NCBI RefSeq assembly: GCF_964204645.1
Contig: NC_134029.1
Coordinates: 1,375,001-1,435,000, forward strand
Reading direction: 5' to 3'
From: Tubulanus polymorphus
Taxonomy: Eukaryota; Nemertea; Palaeonemertea; Tubulaniformes; Tubulanidae
DNA: 60,000 nucleotides
The position numbers were made by a program, and so were the translations under genes. Under the pieces are notes generated by a model. It was not told where the DNA came from, made no database searches, and was given only the letters and a program-made list of their open reading frames with translations. Position 1 is the first letter of the stretch. Every line of letters starts with the position of its first letter. Shown here piece after piece: positions 1 to 13,527 of the stretch.

Positions 1-250
1 GGTATAGAGAATGGGTAACAGGGAAGGGAAGAGTGGATGAGAGAGGAGAAGGTGATGAGAGCGGTGGTATAGAGAATGGCGAACAGGGAAGGGAAGAGTG
101 GATGAGAGAGGAGAAGGTGATGAGAGCGGTGGTATAGAGAATGGGTAACAGGGAAGGGAAGAGTGGATGAGAGAGGAGAAGGTGATGAGAGAGATGGTAT
201 AGAGAATGGGTAACAGGGAAGGGAAGAGTGGATGAGAGAGGAGAGGAGAG
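1..250. repeat. 65-bp purine-rich minisatellite, about 3.8 copies
   Basis: GGTATAGAGAATGG recurs at 1, 66, 131 and 196, so the period is 65. Copies differ at a few positions (for example GGGTAAC against GGCGAAC). The array runs off the left edge, so its true length is unknown. Confidence 0.95.
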
Positions 251-3200
251 AGGTGGTAGAACTGGAGGAAGAGAGATACAATAGTTTCCCGAATGTTGAA
301 TCCACTCACTGTTTAGTGTTATCATTAAAATGCATATTTCCCCCTTTATCTTGAATATGTAAACAATTCTTGAATATCGAGTGATTTGTTGAGCATCATC
401 GGATACAAGTTTCCAACAGTTTCAATAGCAATATTGTTCAACAGGATCGTACACTACGTGTTAAAATCAATACGTATCATTTTTAAACGTTCTCTGAGAT
501 ATGTATATAGCCGTTATTCATAAATCGTCGGCGATCGAAATCAAAGAGAAGACATTAAAAACTTGGCTGCGTTTCTGTAAAAGCAGTCGCGAAGCCGCTG
601 CCTTCCGTATCTCGAAAGCAAGCTTGAGAAAGTTTGTCAAATCGATTTCTTCTGCTTTTACAATTCTAACATAACCACTTGTCAATATCGTGACATTTGG
701 ATCAAGTTGGACGATGAACCGTTACGATTTTCTCTCTCTCCTTCGCTTGTTTCTAGCCGGTTTTATTGAGCGCAGTTGCGCAAGTATAAAACCGAATATT
801 TGTAGCAGGAAATGCCGACCGTAGAATTTCTTTTCTGATTAAGATGGTTGAATATGAAAAGGTTTAGGTATAGCGTTCTGTTTAGATAGAACCAGTACCG
901 TAACGCGTAACCGATACTGAAACATAGCTCCGTGATAACTACACACATAATCTGCGGGTTTCGCCGAATATTTCATATTCAACGAATCAGGCTCGTGACC
1001 TGGGTCCGTAACCTGGGACAATTTCTCGCGTGGTCTCAAAATGGCAAAGGTATAAGCCATGTACATACAATGGCTGGCTGTACTTAGAATAAAGGCACTG
1101 GACTGGAGCCTGTAGCAGTGGTGAGTGAAGCCTTTTTTAGTAGAACAGTGCTGCATATTATGAAAAATCACCCCTCACCACACGGGTATGTTTCTATTTT
1201 CCGAGGCCTGTATACGATCAGCTAACACTAATGATTCCAAGCTTGTCCATCAAATTATACCTTCATTTTCCACTTTAGAACGCATTATTTCAGCAGTGCT
1301 TAAAAATGATAACCATCACAGAAAAAACATATTCGGGAACTGGTCGCAGATTTGGAGCAATTTGAAGAATCGATGACAATAATCATCAGCCTGCAGTAGT
1401 AATCCCTACATCTTAATCCCTCAATCTAAATCCGATCATCGTTAAATCCTCTCGATTATCTTTACATCATCAAACTGGGGATTAAATCTCACCAGTCTCC
1501 AGTTCTAAACAGCTACATACAATATTCTATATCAGATATGGCTCTTTAAAGGTCAGATATGGTCAACTTTCTATAAAGTAAACTTTCTATGAGTAATGTT
1601 GGAATCCCTCAATATTTTCAGACCCAGTGAGATAAGTGCACATTATGTCATAAGAGTCCATACAAAGTGATTATCTGTATTCTAAACCGAAGAAAAATCG
1701 TCAATCATGTATTGGCCATCAATATGGCGTGGGTCACGTGAACAAAAACGCATGATAGCACGCCCTCTATATCCTGATCGGAGAAAAATATATGATCGCT
1801 GAATGTATAGTTTTATACGTAGGGAAAACTGGATGACGAACGGACGCCATGTTTATGAAACCGCGCGGCGACATGACGTGTTTGCTAATTGATCTAAATT
1901 TACTTAGCGCGCGCCAGTAGCCCCGGAGCTTGTCACTCTGAGCAGTCTGTACAATGTACACAAGTAATTAGCAACAGAATTAACCTTATCTTGACGTTAA
2001 ATCCGCGTAAGTATCTGAGGCTTGACTGAATATCCACTGATCGGTAGGATTGGAGTATGCCCTGAAATACGAGACCCCTTCGCGTCTTAGGCGTCAACTA
2101 CAGGAAGGTAGTTGACAAGGGTGCTAACGCTCCGTCGCCTGGAAAAGGATAATAGGGCAAGGGTTGTGAATGGACCCTTTTTGAAATCGAAATTCCGGCT
2201 TGCCTTATGCCCAACGACGTTTTTTGATCTTCTAACTAATTATCGGGGAAAGCTCGAACGGGCACCGAATCTTTATAGGTCTTCCAGGAGGACTGCAAAC
2301 GATATATTCTAGCGGATTGCTATAATTGGAAGTTCTGCCACACGTCCGATGATGCATCTACTTTCTCACGAAATATCAAGGGCGATAACGAAACTTTTGT
2401 AGTTTAAGTTAGGAAAAGACTTCTGGGGCGCCAAAGTTTTAGAATTTCTTGAGCTTCCCGCAGTGCTCGGCGTCCCACTGCTTACAGTTCCGACCTCCTT
2501 TGAAATATCTCAGTAACGGTCGCGCGTCTTACGAAAGCGTAGACAACAATTTCTAATTTAGTATTCGCGGGGAAGTCGCAAGTCATCAGAAATATTCTTC
2601 AAGTATTGTGGAACACAGAGACTCAATGTGTAATCTACAGATTCTCAGTATCAGTCGACCGATCGTCCCAAGAGTAAGCCGTATTATGTATTGAGATATA
2701 CACGCTGCCACAGGGCTGACCCGTACTGCTAAGTGGATATTTCTGTCCATGGAATTGTCTTAGTAGGTTTAATCCATAAAGCTACATTAAGTATCGCATA
2801 TCGCCGACGGGTTGTGTAGGAATGGAACGAGCGCGCGGTTCGAGATGCGTTTCACAGTTTATGTAGAGCGGTATAAACACGCAAAGAGAAAGTCGTATAA
2901 ACAATAAACCCGTGATATTAAACTAGACTCATAGAGGAAACAGATAACACGAGCATTCCTCTAGCAAAACCCGAGCTACGAGATTTAGTATAGAGAAACA
3001 TACAAGTCCTAATACCCGAGAATATTACATCGTTAATTACAAGTTATTATCTTTAAAGAAATTTCCGACAAACGAGAATCGAGCTACAAACACGAGATTC
3101 GCCGGAACATCACGTGTTCATGCGTCATAAACTTCAACAGTGGTTTTTGCCTTACATCATATTTCTAGTTCCTGCTAGATTTAAAACTTGCCATACATCT

Positions 3201-4200
3201 ATGATGTTTGAGATATTTCTTTTCTTGCGGTTATCAAAACCAGACCGAATTGTTCCGATTCGCGATAGACGATCAGGGAAGGGCTTTGTATTCGGCATTC
3301 TTTTTCTTTAAACGATGATTATTCTTATTCGAGGAATGAAGAATCTCCAGAGGGGTTGATGGTGACTTACGGATCTCTTAAAGCTAGGGAATCCTGATGA
3401 TGGCAGCGAAAGAACAGTTTCTTGGGTTTTGTCTATAACTTAAATGTTCTTATCCGGGGCCCATTTCCAACTTGTCGATTTCCACAAAAAACCGCTACCC
3501 TCAGATTTCGTCGGTTCTATTCAAATCTGTTTATGCTTCGCTGTGGTTCAATTTTACGGGATTTGAACGCGACGAAATGAAAAATGTAAAATTGATTTTC
3601 TGTTTCGGCGCCGCGAACGGATTTTATTTGTGGAGAGATTGAAAGACTCAGTGTTTAAGAAGGCATGAATGAAACTGATCGTACGGTACTGTGTGTACGT
3701 TCTCTCATGCGACGTTTTACGAGTTATTAATTGTCACCTGACCGACGTTAATTTGCATTTAATAATCGCGGATAATAAAAGAATGTCCATTAATAATAAC
3801 TGATATTGTAGAAAAATCCGCCACCGTGAAGCTGATTTTCTTCAGAAACCATAACTAGCAAATCGTGTCCACAGCAGTAAAATCAAACAACATCGAAAGT
3901 ATTTAGGATACCATTCCGCGTACAGGTCAATCATGATCCACTATCTTCAGAATTCTGACTTCCAAATATCCAATTTGCCCTAAACTCAAATTAGGAAAAT
4001 AATTTTCAAATGCAAAGATATGAATCGTATGCCTACACGTATGGCGGGCAAAATTACCTCAAAGACTACTGGATTTTATTCCCGTTCTAAAATATTGATT
4101 TAATTCAGTAGTTTTAATTTTGTATAGAAACATTGAAAAAATGGATCATTTTCTGAGCATGCCTGACTCTGGAACAAAATACCAGAAATGATTCATTTCT
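251..4200. other. Non-coding stretch, nothing recognised
   Basis: Both strands hold only short open frames with no family motif. There is no RNA gene, long repeat or clear regulatory site that I can support. Confidence 0.5.
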
Positions 4201-4202
4201 GG

Positions 4203-4250
4203 TCAGGTTGTGAAGATGTTATGCTGGTGAAAAAAAGGGGACCGAGCCCT
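4203..4250. repeat. Dispersed repeat shared with 35.28 kb
   Basis: CAGGTTGTGAAGAT, then a TTAT-CTGGTGAAAAA-like stretch and CCGAGCC, match 35280-35325 with scattered differences. Some resemblance continues upstream (ATTTTCTGAG). The family was not identified; two diverged copies of a mobile element are likely. Confidence 0.6.
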
Positions 4251-4337
4251 TGCCCCCTAAATCTACCTCAGGTTCTGAGTAAGTTGATTGAATATCGTAT
4301 TTGAATTTGACCTTATAGAACACAGAATATATAAGAT

Positions 4338-4604
4338 GAGGAGAGAATCCCACAATGATAATAAAAAGTCCGAAAATGAAACTTCGAGATAGTAGTTTAT
4401 TCAACGTTTCGACTATATCCTAATAGTCATCTTCAGGAATAATGAGATACTACAAAAATTATGAGATATATATACAATCCAGAGACAAAGAGACTAATTC
4501 AAGTAATCAGAGATGATACAAACTAAAGGAAACGGACTTTTTATTATCATTGTGGGATTCTCTCTTCATCGCGTCAACACGGATATAGTGTTCTACCAAT
4601 CGTG
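4338..4604. mobile_element. Retroelement-like remnant with hammerhead-like core, copy 1
   Basis: Starts with GAGGAGAGAATCCCACAATG and carries TCAACGTTTCGACTATATCC; about 100 bp on comes an inverted copy of the first part (CATTGTGGGATTCTCT near 4550). The same modules in the same order recur at 23748-24084, including the flanking GGATATAGTGTTCTACC. On the minus strand 4436-4406 reads CTGAAGA, a six-base stem GACTAT/ATAGTC, then GAAAC, which resembles the core of a hammerhead ribozyme. Penelope-like elements are known to carry such motifs. No protein remains. Confidence 0.65.
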
Positions 4605-4910
4605 AACAGAATATATAGATGAGAGTAATTCAACCTTAAAGCGACAGTATATAATTATCAGGCGGGAATAGATAACAGAGCTGGACTTACTTATTGAAAT
4701 TCAATCTGCACCGTGAAATTCATCATCAAAATGTCGATTTAATGATCGAGGAAATATCTGTCAATTGTCGGCGTCACTTTATTGGAGGAAACATCCTGCG
4801 ACAACAGCTGGTTATTAGATTTTCACAGCATGCGTTTAATTCATTTCAACTCGGAAATGAAAAACTGCCGCAAACTAAATAAATCAACCCTCGCCACCAT
4901 CCGCCATCAC

Positions 4911-5022
4911 TACCAGCAGCTCGATGTGACAAATTACTGAACCGAAAATTACTGACTAACTAAAAACCTTTCCGTTCATATGTAAATTAGACATCGATGC
5001 TTGACCTTGGTTTGTTGGGCTG
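4911..5022. repeat. Direct repeat, left copy (partner at 5977-6095)
   Basis: TACCAGCAGCTC, ATTACTGAACCGAAAA, ATTACTGACTAAC and CTTGACCTTGGTTTGTTGG recur with small changes at 5977-6095. The copies are about 110-120 bp and 1.07 kb apart. They may be the ends of one element or two insertions. Confidence 0.8.
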
Positions 5023-5069
5023 CGTGTAGATGATCCCTAAAATAACCTACGCTGATCTGTGTAGGCGCA

Positions 5070-5313
5070 CTGGGCCACTTTAGGTTATCGGAGTTAGTCG
5101 ACTATAGTCGAACTAAATGAAACCGAATGTCCGTTAGTCGGAACTATAGTCCGGAAATGGTCGACCACGTAATTGAGCACAGTCGCTACAGTTTTGGACC
5201 TAGGTTCAAGATGGCCGACACTGTGAAATACGTTACGACCGAACTATAGTGTGACGTTCGGTTATTAGTTTCGACCACTAGTCGACTAGCTACGAAAACC
5301 GAAATTGGCCCTG
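5070..5313. mobile_element. Foldback (MITE-like) element with CTGGGCCA-type ends
   Basis: The left end CTGGGCCACTTTAGG pairs with the reverse complement of the right end (CCAGGGCCAATTTCGG). Further in, both arms have AGTCGACTA and related stretches. About 244 bp with no coding. It lies between the two direct repeats at 4.9 and 6.0 kb. Confidence 0.7.
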
Positions 5314-5976
5314 GCTGCCGGATGGGGATCTAATTCATTTTCATACAAAAGGGTTCATATTTATGTGACCGGAAAGTAAGTCACGATTGCGAGTCGATAC
5401 AGGCCGATACGTAGGACGTGTCAACTGTTAGGAAGCACAGTCAACATCGGAGGCTGTGGAGGTGAGACACAGCCTGAACAGCTGATGACAGTGTTTATTG
5501 TCAATATCGATCATAGTTCCCACCAAACTATTCATAAAGTCTATGCCTTATGGACATACCCTTAGAATGATTATCTAATTGGCTTGGCTAAGCTTCAATG
5601 GTTGAATTTTATTATGTTTATAGCTTTTAATCTTGTTTAAAAGAAAACTGATGAGCGAGAAGCAGAATATGTTGTGACTTTTGGTAGCTGCATTGATTAT
5701 GGAAGCAATCGGATGGCACTTTGCAAAAATACTCCTACTCCTAACAACAATCCCAAATTGCTGTGCAACGGATCGGTGATCGAAATGAACTAGCAAATAT
5801 CATTTATCAAAATCAGGGTTTTCAGTATGTTAGAACCCTTTTTGGAAATAAAAAGAAGTCTATGATCAAATCATAGATGGGAAAAATGTCCATTTCAAAA
5901 ATCCTACAAATGTGTTTTCTTTTTGAAATTCTGATTGAGCTCCTGCTGGATATTTTCTAATTTATCACAACAGTCA

Positions 5977-6095
5977 TACCAGCAGCTCAATGCGACGAAT
6001 TACTCAACCGAAAATGACTGACTAACCGAAGACCGTTCCGTACATATGCAAATTAGTAATCGTCAATCGATACTTGACCTTGGTTTGTTGGACTG
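5977..6095. repeat. Direct repeat, right copy (partner at 4911-5022)
   Basis: Matches the left copy along its length, with a few-base insertion after CAAATTAG. The 950 bp between the copies contain a separate foldback element and no recognised protein. Confidence 0.8.
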
Positions 6096-6735
6096 GATCA
6101 AATATGGCTTGAAATGATGTATTAAACTATACAGATGTCACCTCCGTCGCGAATATTGGTTTCACTCGAAGCGCAATAAGTTCACTGTTGACGATTAGTT
6201 ATTGTCAAATCAAATTAATCAAAAGGAAAGAGAAAATTAATCATCTACGAATTATAAGATTAATCAAACCGCATTGAACCGAACTTCGGTACTAATCTCA
6301 ACACGAATAGAAATCATTCAAAATTCTGAATATATTGAAAATCGAACCAGAAAAAATTCTTAATACTTTAATGCAGCGAATCCTCGAAGAATTCTGGAAC
6401 CAGTTCGATAGTCGTAACGAGTCCTGAGTCGCGATATGAAACAAATAACAAACTCAACTCAGGTGAAATATACGAAATATACCAAACATGAAAAGATGAA
6501 TTGAAAATTCATACGAATTTAATGTATACACGTTTGTATGCGAGTCAGGTTTAAGAGTTAAATAGTTGGATGATGTTAGTGATATTTTTCTACAAATGAA
6601 GCGACAGCTGCCGTTAGAGGTTTGGAGAGAGAGAGAAGAGAAGAGAAGGGAGAGAGTAAAGAGGACAGGTGCACCTACTCTATAATAAGCCAGATCGATC
6701 CTTTCATAATACACACTACATACACATACACACAT

Positions 6736-6762
6736 ATTATATATATATATATATATATATAC
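6736..6762. repeat. (TA)n microsatellite
   Basis: Short TA run of about 13 units after an ACACATACACAC stretch. Confidence 0.9.
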
Positions 6763-7123
6763 TAACTAGACTTTCCCTATTACTTCAATATTTCATATAT
6801 ATAAATTTTTCATCTCAAACATTTCAATATTTGAATGTATCTTGTCTAATTCAATTACTGAAAATTCTATATCGCGAAATTTAGCTGTAGTATACCAACC
6901 ACATTTGGCCGGAATAGTTTTGTAATATGGTATCATCTACAAATACGTGGTTTTTGAATAGCGCTCATTTGTTTGTTTTATCGGTTTTTTGCTTCTTTTT
7001 TTAATTTGAAGCCGGTGCCAGCGTTATGCAGTTTTTCAGTTTTGCTGGGACTCTCTAAAGTAGGTGCCTTGTATAATATGTTAATTATTCCATGCAAATA
7101 ACGATAAAATCAAAAGACCCGGC

Positions 7124-7212
7124 GTTTCGATCTCTCTCCCTCCCTCCCTCCCTCCCTCCCTCCCTACCTCCCTACCTCCCTACCTCCCTACCTCTCTCTC
7201 GACCTTCGTCAG
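7124..7212 (-). other. Hammerhead-like core with a microsatellite in its loop
   Basis: On the minus strand: CTGACGA at 7212-7206, then AGGTC, then (GGTAGGGA) and (GGGA) repeats, then GATC and GAAACG ending near 7124. GGTC and GATC can pair as a short stem, so the simple repeat sits where the stem-II loop would be. CTGANGA and GAAA are the conserved hammerhead core. No cleavage site or outer stems were identified, so this is a resemblance and activity is not claimed. Confidence 0.45.
7138..7200. repeat. (CTCC)n / (CTCCCTAC)n microsatellite
   Basis: Runs of CCCT followed by CCCTACCT units and CTCTCT. It lies inside the motif described at 7124-7212. Confidence 0.95.
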
Positions 7213-8661
7213 GTGCGAGCTATTCTACGATTATTGTATTGTATCGGAAAAGAAAAATACATTTTGACTTAAGCCTATAGTGTGAATATTGTCCCCTCTT
7301 CGAAGAAATAAAGATCTACAACGCATAATTTCGTGACTCATCGAAATCGTCTGATTAATGCAAATTGATCAAGAATCGCGCGTTTTCGAAATCAATGGAT
7401 ATTTTCAAATGCAAATTGAAAATATGCGTTCGGTTTCGATATCATTCAAAACCAATATAGAATTCCACATTAATTCTAAACTAGGAGACAGTTTTAGACT
7501 CGATCCTCAGTATAGTTCTATACACAAACACTATGAATTCTACATGAGTTTATTCCACACAACTATCCGGAATTTCCTTTCGATGAATTTTCGATGTATC
7601 GCTTTGTCTTGTTGTTGTGTTTCGTCACGTTGTTGATTTCTATTGATTACACCGTATGAATCGATACACCTATAGGAACAGATGCTTTTATTCAGAAATA
7701 AAATCAGTTAGAATCATTTCTTCAGAAGCCACCTCCATTTTGTGGTCATCGGTATATGAAGGCATGAACGGTATCTTAATGAGCGGTGCTATTTACAATT
7801 ACTTCAGTCATATATGAACAATACTTATGTTGGTAAAATGTATCCCGGTCAAGGGGGACCTAGGGTGAAAATGTGAACAGAAAGAAAGGGATACGTTCGA
7901 AACGGTCGCACTGGATACGAACACGAGATGGGACAAGGAGAATGAATGAAATCTGTGCGTAATGCTTAATGCTTCTAACAAGCATTCGTTCTTTCTGTTG
8001 TATTGGGCCGACCTTCATTTCTTATGACAATTTGTTACAATTTCTCTTGAAAAGTCTCAATATGCTACGATCGAAGATGAAACGCGGATAAAAGAATGAA
8101 GGTAAGATTTCTACCGATGGAACTGGAGATATCCGAGTTCAACCTAATTGAGATGAAAGGAAGGCTGGCATAATACAATCATTTCTGGCTAATCAATGCG
8201 CGCTGATCAAACAAATATAGATAGATCAATATACTAGGGGCAAAATGCTAATTGCTTATACGCATATCAGTCCAGTGATATGAATGATCAGTAACAGCTC
8301 TCACTGTTTCTTAGTAAAATAATACATATTGTCCTATCTACAGGTTTATACCGTCGTGTACATTTATTTCCTGAAAAATATTCGCCAGAATAAGAGTAAT
8401 ATGAATATATTCCGATCATTGAATTTCATCTTAAACCACTGAGCAGCCTTCTTTGAGAAAACTGCTTAAATTGTGGACTCTCGGCCGTTTAAATAATGGC
8501 GAATTAAACGAGTCGGAATTTAAAACGAATGATGAATATTCTGATAAATGTATCAGCGAATTTAAACAATGAATCTACATCGAATTGAGCGCTCGAACAA
8601 CTTCCCATAGACAAGTGACTTGAAGAAAGACCTAGAATTACGAAGAAGAACGAGAAGAGTC

Positions 8662-8743
8662 GTGACGTTTCGACTCAGTGCTATATGAGCCATTTTCAAA
8701 TCATTTTTGAAAATAGCTCGGATGATTTGAGTCTAAACGTCAC
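8662..8743. repeat. Foldback with about 40-bp arms
   Basis: The left arm GTGACGTTTCGACTC ... AGCCATTTTCAAA pairs with a right arm reading AGTCTAAACGTCAC on the plus strand; the loop is only a few bases (TCAT). The arms hold several mismatches. The GACGTTTCGA module resembles the retroelement-like remnants in this window. Confidence 0.7.
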
Positions 8744-11700
8744 TTTACTCCCCAGCTATTCTTTATAATCGTGGATTCTTCCTTCAGCGACACAGAGCGC
8801 GGATACGGATGGTTGACTCGGAGAATTCGACAAAATCGAGAAGAATTAACAATTAGTGATGGGCTTCTTTTACATGTGAAGATTGGAAAAATGTATTCAA
8901 AACGTGTTCAAACAAAACGTTTTGACGAGAAGAACAGTTTACATTATAACTATACAGTAAATTTACATTTGACAAGGTGTTTTTACTGTTAACAGCTCCA
9001 TTAGTAAATATACCGCGCTGTGCTATCGTATTAATATCGAAAAAAATACATAATGATTACAGTACAAACTTTTCGCGTCGCGGATCAGCAATAAATTATC
9101 ATATCATGGACGCTAAATAAATTATGCAAGAAATCGCATATATTAAATCGTACAGACTGACATAAAGTATCGTATATACTTACAGTTACGATAGAGCTTG
9201 GGTGTTAAAACTTTTCGTCGAGTTTATCCGAATATTTCGCGCTGCATATTGAGCTCATCTAGTTCTAACTAATCCTCGAGCGTCGCTTGTGAAATCAGTT
9301 TTAGATTCGTTAACGGATAATTTATAAATCTAGAGACAAGAATGTGTAAGTTGCGTCCGACTGTGGTGTGTTATCACTGGCCCGAGATGACGTGTGGCGG
9401 GATCTATAATTTCCAGCGTGCGCATGTGTGTGTGTTCTCTTCTAACTCGAGTCTCTCCCGCTCTCTCCCTCTCGCTCTCTCTCTCTCTCCTCTCATCAAC
9501 TCTCACCGACGTATATAGATTTTCCTACCATGTAATCGACCCGAATTGTGTTTGCCACAATTCTATAAGCGACGACAACATGAAATGACGAGGTGTGCGG
9601 TGATAATTGAGAGAAACCGGCGATTCTGAACTCATCGCGGTTAAAATTACACGTTATTTCATGTCTCTTATCAATGATCTATATTTCACAGATGAATATA
9701 ATACATTGTTTCGACGCGAATTGAACATGTAATACGTGTATGATTGTTTGTTAATCGGGTAAATGTTTTGTATATGATATTTCTATACATCATTGAAAAC
9801 AAGGGCCATGGTAAAGTTGCACTACCGTGACTCAAATCCATCATTAATCTGAAGACTGGTCTCAAGTTGTTGGTTTGACTATAACTAAATTGACTATTTG
9901 ACCGATCGAAGCCACGACTGTGCAAATAGATTGATCCGTCCACTTATGTCTTATTAGAATATCATAAAATAGAATTTTAAGTAATAATAGAACTGGATCC
10001 ATATACGTAGCTTGTAAGATACATTACGATTCTACATACCTTTATCCTAACGAAAAGATCGTAATTTCATCCGCGTCATCAGAAGCTACTCCATTAAATG
10101 CTAAACGTCGAAAAGCTTTTTAGAATATCCTGTGACGAGGAAATCAGCACTTAAACTTATTTCATCAGAAGATTATCACTACGTTAATTATATATCCATT
10201 AGTTTTAAATGATGCCGTATCGAACCGGGACGATTTTCCATCACTGTTAAAAACGCGGATAGGAGAATATTAATACCGTGAGAATGATCCAGAGCTATAT
10301 TTAAAACACGTATAATACGCGTCCAGATATCTGTTCGTTATTTACAGTGATTTCACCAGCAGTAATAGTACTGTCACATAAAGCCCTTTGATTCAATTGT
10401 CCGCATTTATTTGACCAGCGAAATGTGCATGACTGAGTGTTAAACAATAGTCGAATTATGTTCGCAGTTTTACCGTGAATAAAAGTTAAACAAGTCCACG
10501 ACAGCGCCTAATGGTCGGTGATACCCCGGTAAAGGCCGTTTGTAGATTTGTCCAAGTCGAAGACGAAGCAGAAACTACAAATGAAAACTGAACGCCACGA
10601 AAATAGCGCACAGAACTCGTCGAAGGGTTTTATAGTTTATACAATACGTGGGGCATTTTTGTTAAATCTATTATTCAAACGCACCTCTAGTCGTCTATGG
10701 ATTGATTTGTGAAATTAATTATTCAAAACCGTTAGCGGTGCGACACGAATTAGATTCGGAATTAAAAACGAACAAAAAGTCTATAGTTCGCCATGGGAAT
10801 TTGCGAGTGCCAGCGCTGCCAGTTGTGAACCAACCCGCGCAATGATTTACAGTGAGAAATATAAAGAACTAATGTGCACTTGATTATAGCGTGTGTAATG
10901 TGCCTAAATACGGTGTTTCATGAAGGAAATAAACGTTGAATAAATCAATTAAACTTTTCGTCGCTATTTTCTATGGATTGAAGATATGTTCCTCAAGTGG
11001 AAATACGATGAGAGATTCGAGCGCAAACTATACCACGTGATGAATACTGCCAGTCATTTCAAGATTCGACGAAATTCATAGTTTTTAGATGCATCTAACG
11101 TAAAGTATATGAATCTAATGGGTGGGATATTGCTTAGATTATCAGAAGCTAGGGAAATCATAACGACACGATTTCTAACTACATGTACTGCCTACTGCGC
11201 CTTATTACGAATATTGTACGGACTTCAAAGATATTGCCTTGAAGAAATGAAGGATCTTATTTTCTGTTTCTTTTTATCACTTAATTTGAAATAATCAACA
11301 CAATGTATAACTCATATAATAGAAGAAGTTGGTATATACATGTTTACCCGCAAACTGGTCCCAGTTCCACAGTTGCGAGTAAGAGTTAAAATCACTTCTT
11401 TTTGAGAGTCACAGTTTCAACTACACACGGGCTGATGAGTGTTTCATCAATAGTTATCATCAATTCTATATTTTCTATGTTTCTATGTTTCTATGTTGTT
11501 AATGTTAATATGATAGATCGATGTTTTAGTTTGCAGTAAGAAGTCTGAATTCTGGGTTGAATCTTTCAGCTGCTGTAGTTTCCAGTTTTAGTTCAGCTAT
11601 TCACTGAATAGATGGCGCAGGATAAAATACCGCTCCCTTTCGCGCATGGAAATCAAGAAATCTAATTCGAAATACAGAAATTCAAAATTTGGGAAACGAA

Positions 11701-13527
11701 ATGAAAAATATGCAGTTGATTAAAAGCACGCGGGCTGATGTATCTATAATGACTCAATTCATTCAGGAAAATTTGATTACGGTTAAAGCAGCGAAATTGC
11801 ATGAAAATGTACCTAAAATTTCAATTTGCTGACCCCCTGCAAGCGCACTGCACCTTCGGTACTTGCCAGGACGCCCGCCACGACTGAAAGTGCCCTTTCT
11901 TTCTTCAAACCTGGATCCGCCCCTGTCTAGAATTTTACACATTTTGTCATTCATAATACATGTATATATCTTCTATAGTAGTTTTCTCCTTACTTCAGAT
12001 AATTACGTGTCCCGGACAAAATGTTAAAGATTTCCCTATTCCAATTCCCTTGATGAGGTCTCGATCCCCTCTCCAACAGTCCCCGAATCCGCGCACGTAT
12101 CTCGAAAATAATTCTAATTAGCACCGATTATTGGTGCCGCAGGATCCTATGTATATTTCAAATAAACCCTATAAAATCTAAGACTATTATAATTCACAAA
12201 TGGTAGAAAATACATCTGTGTCATTTTCAAAGTGATCATTTATGAAATGGTTTCAGGTCATCGTCGTCGCCAAAGGAAACCGTCGCGTGTGATACGAATA
12301 GCAGTTTTTTATCGTCCAAAATTCATACGATGTTTAAGATGAGAATTCACAGATGATCGAGTCACGATGGATCAGAGTCGAGTATTTTTTTCGCGGTATA
12401 GTTTCGGGCAGCGCAGATGCGCAGCGTCAACGATTGACTCGATTATTCTATCAGCGCGACTCGCACCGGTAACAAATCAGTGTTAACAGTTGGCCACAGG
12501 ACTGAACAGCAGACTGTTGACGTGGTATAGGTTTGTGATCAATGATGATAGCAGCCAGCGCGGAAACGGGCAAGCAACCGAGAACGATTGCTAAATTCCG
12601 CTTCATTTGCTATCGCTGTCGTCGCCCAGTCGATTATTCAAGTTGCGACTGATGTGGTCGTGTACCGAGATGATAAACTGGAATATCGAAGGACACGCCA
12701 AAGAAAATGCGATGTTTTTGTGACAGCGCTCAAGAGCAGCACTCTATCCTACATATTTAAAAACATTTTCGAAAAATATAGATTTATTTGACTCGTGATT
12801 TTGTATTTGAGAAAATTATTCGAAAGCAAATCGACTCGTCACAGGAGGATTCCTTCAGAAACTGGTGGACGCGTTGTATCGCAACGTCGTATTTTGCGGC
12901 GCTGTGCTGAAATAAAGATGGACGCCGGGCAAAAGAGATAATTTATCATCAGCACCGGCTCGTCACTTGCATCGTCGAGGTGCGTCGCAGCTTTATTGAA
13001 CTAAATCATGAAATATTCACGGTTTTGACGCTGAATAAACATGGCACGTTGTTTTTAACTGTTTATATCGAGTGGGGTATTCTCTACCGCCGGGCGAGCG
13101 AGACAGAGACTGGAAATTAATTCCGTTGTATAGTGATTAATTTCTCACTTTTCACGCTTCACAATAAACTCAATTAAATCGCCTTTCATCGTTTCAAATT
13201 GTTCCGACATATTTGTTTTGTTATTCGTCGACTTATTATATCAAAATGTGCCTCGAAGCGCGATATGTTTACGAATAAAGGCCCAGTAAATAGATACATA
13301 AAAACCGGAAGAAAACCGGAATGTTGCGCCTTGTTTTAGAATAGTTACCAGAGCATGTATATGGTTCATTTTGATGGAAAGGAAACACATACGCATCAGG
13401 GTTATCGTGCAGATAGTACGGCCGTCATACGATGCATTGTTGATCTTTCATGATTTCTTCTTACAGCCAACTCTTGTGCCATTTTTCAAAATTGATTAAT
13501 CTGTAACCTATACAACGATATTACTCT
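8744..13527. other. Non-coding stretch with minor repeats
   Basis: It holds a CT-rich run at about 9455-9500, fragments of the CCAGTTCCACAGT-type element near 9850-9920 and 11357-11430, a TTTCTATG triplication near 11475 and a GGATCCGCCCCTG stretch near 11915 shared with the element at 42 kb. A CpG-richer interval at about 12380-13000 has only short open frames. No gene was recognised. Confidence 0.5.

Noticed and set aside
12542-12649. Short ATG frame of about 36 codons in a CpG-richer stretch (could be a first exon)
   Set aside because: Too short to judge; no donor that I could support and no recognisable family.
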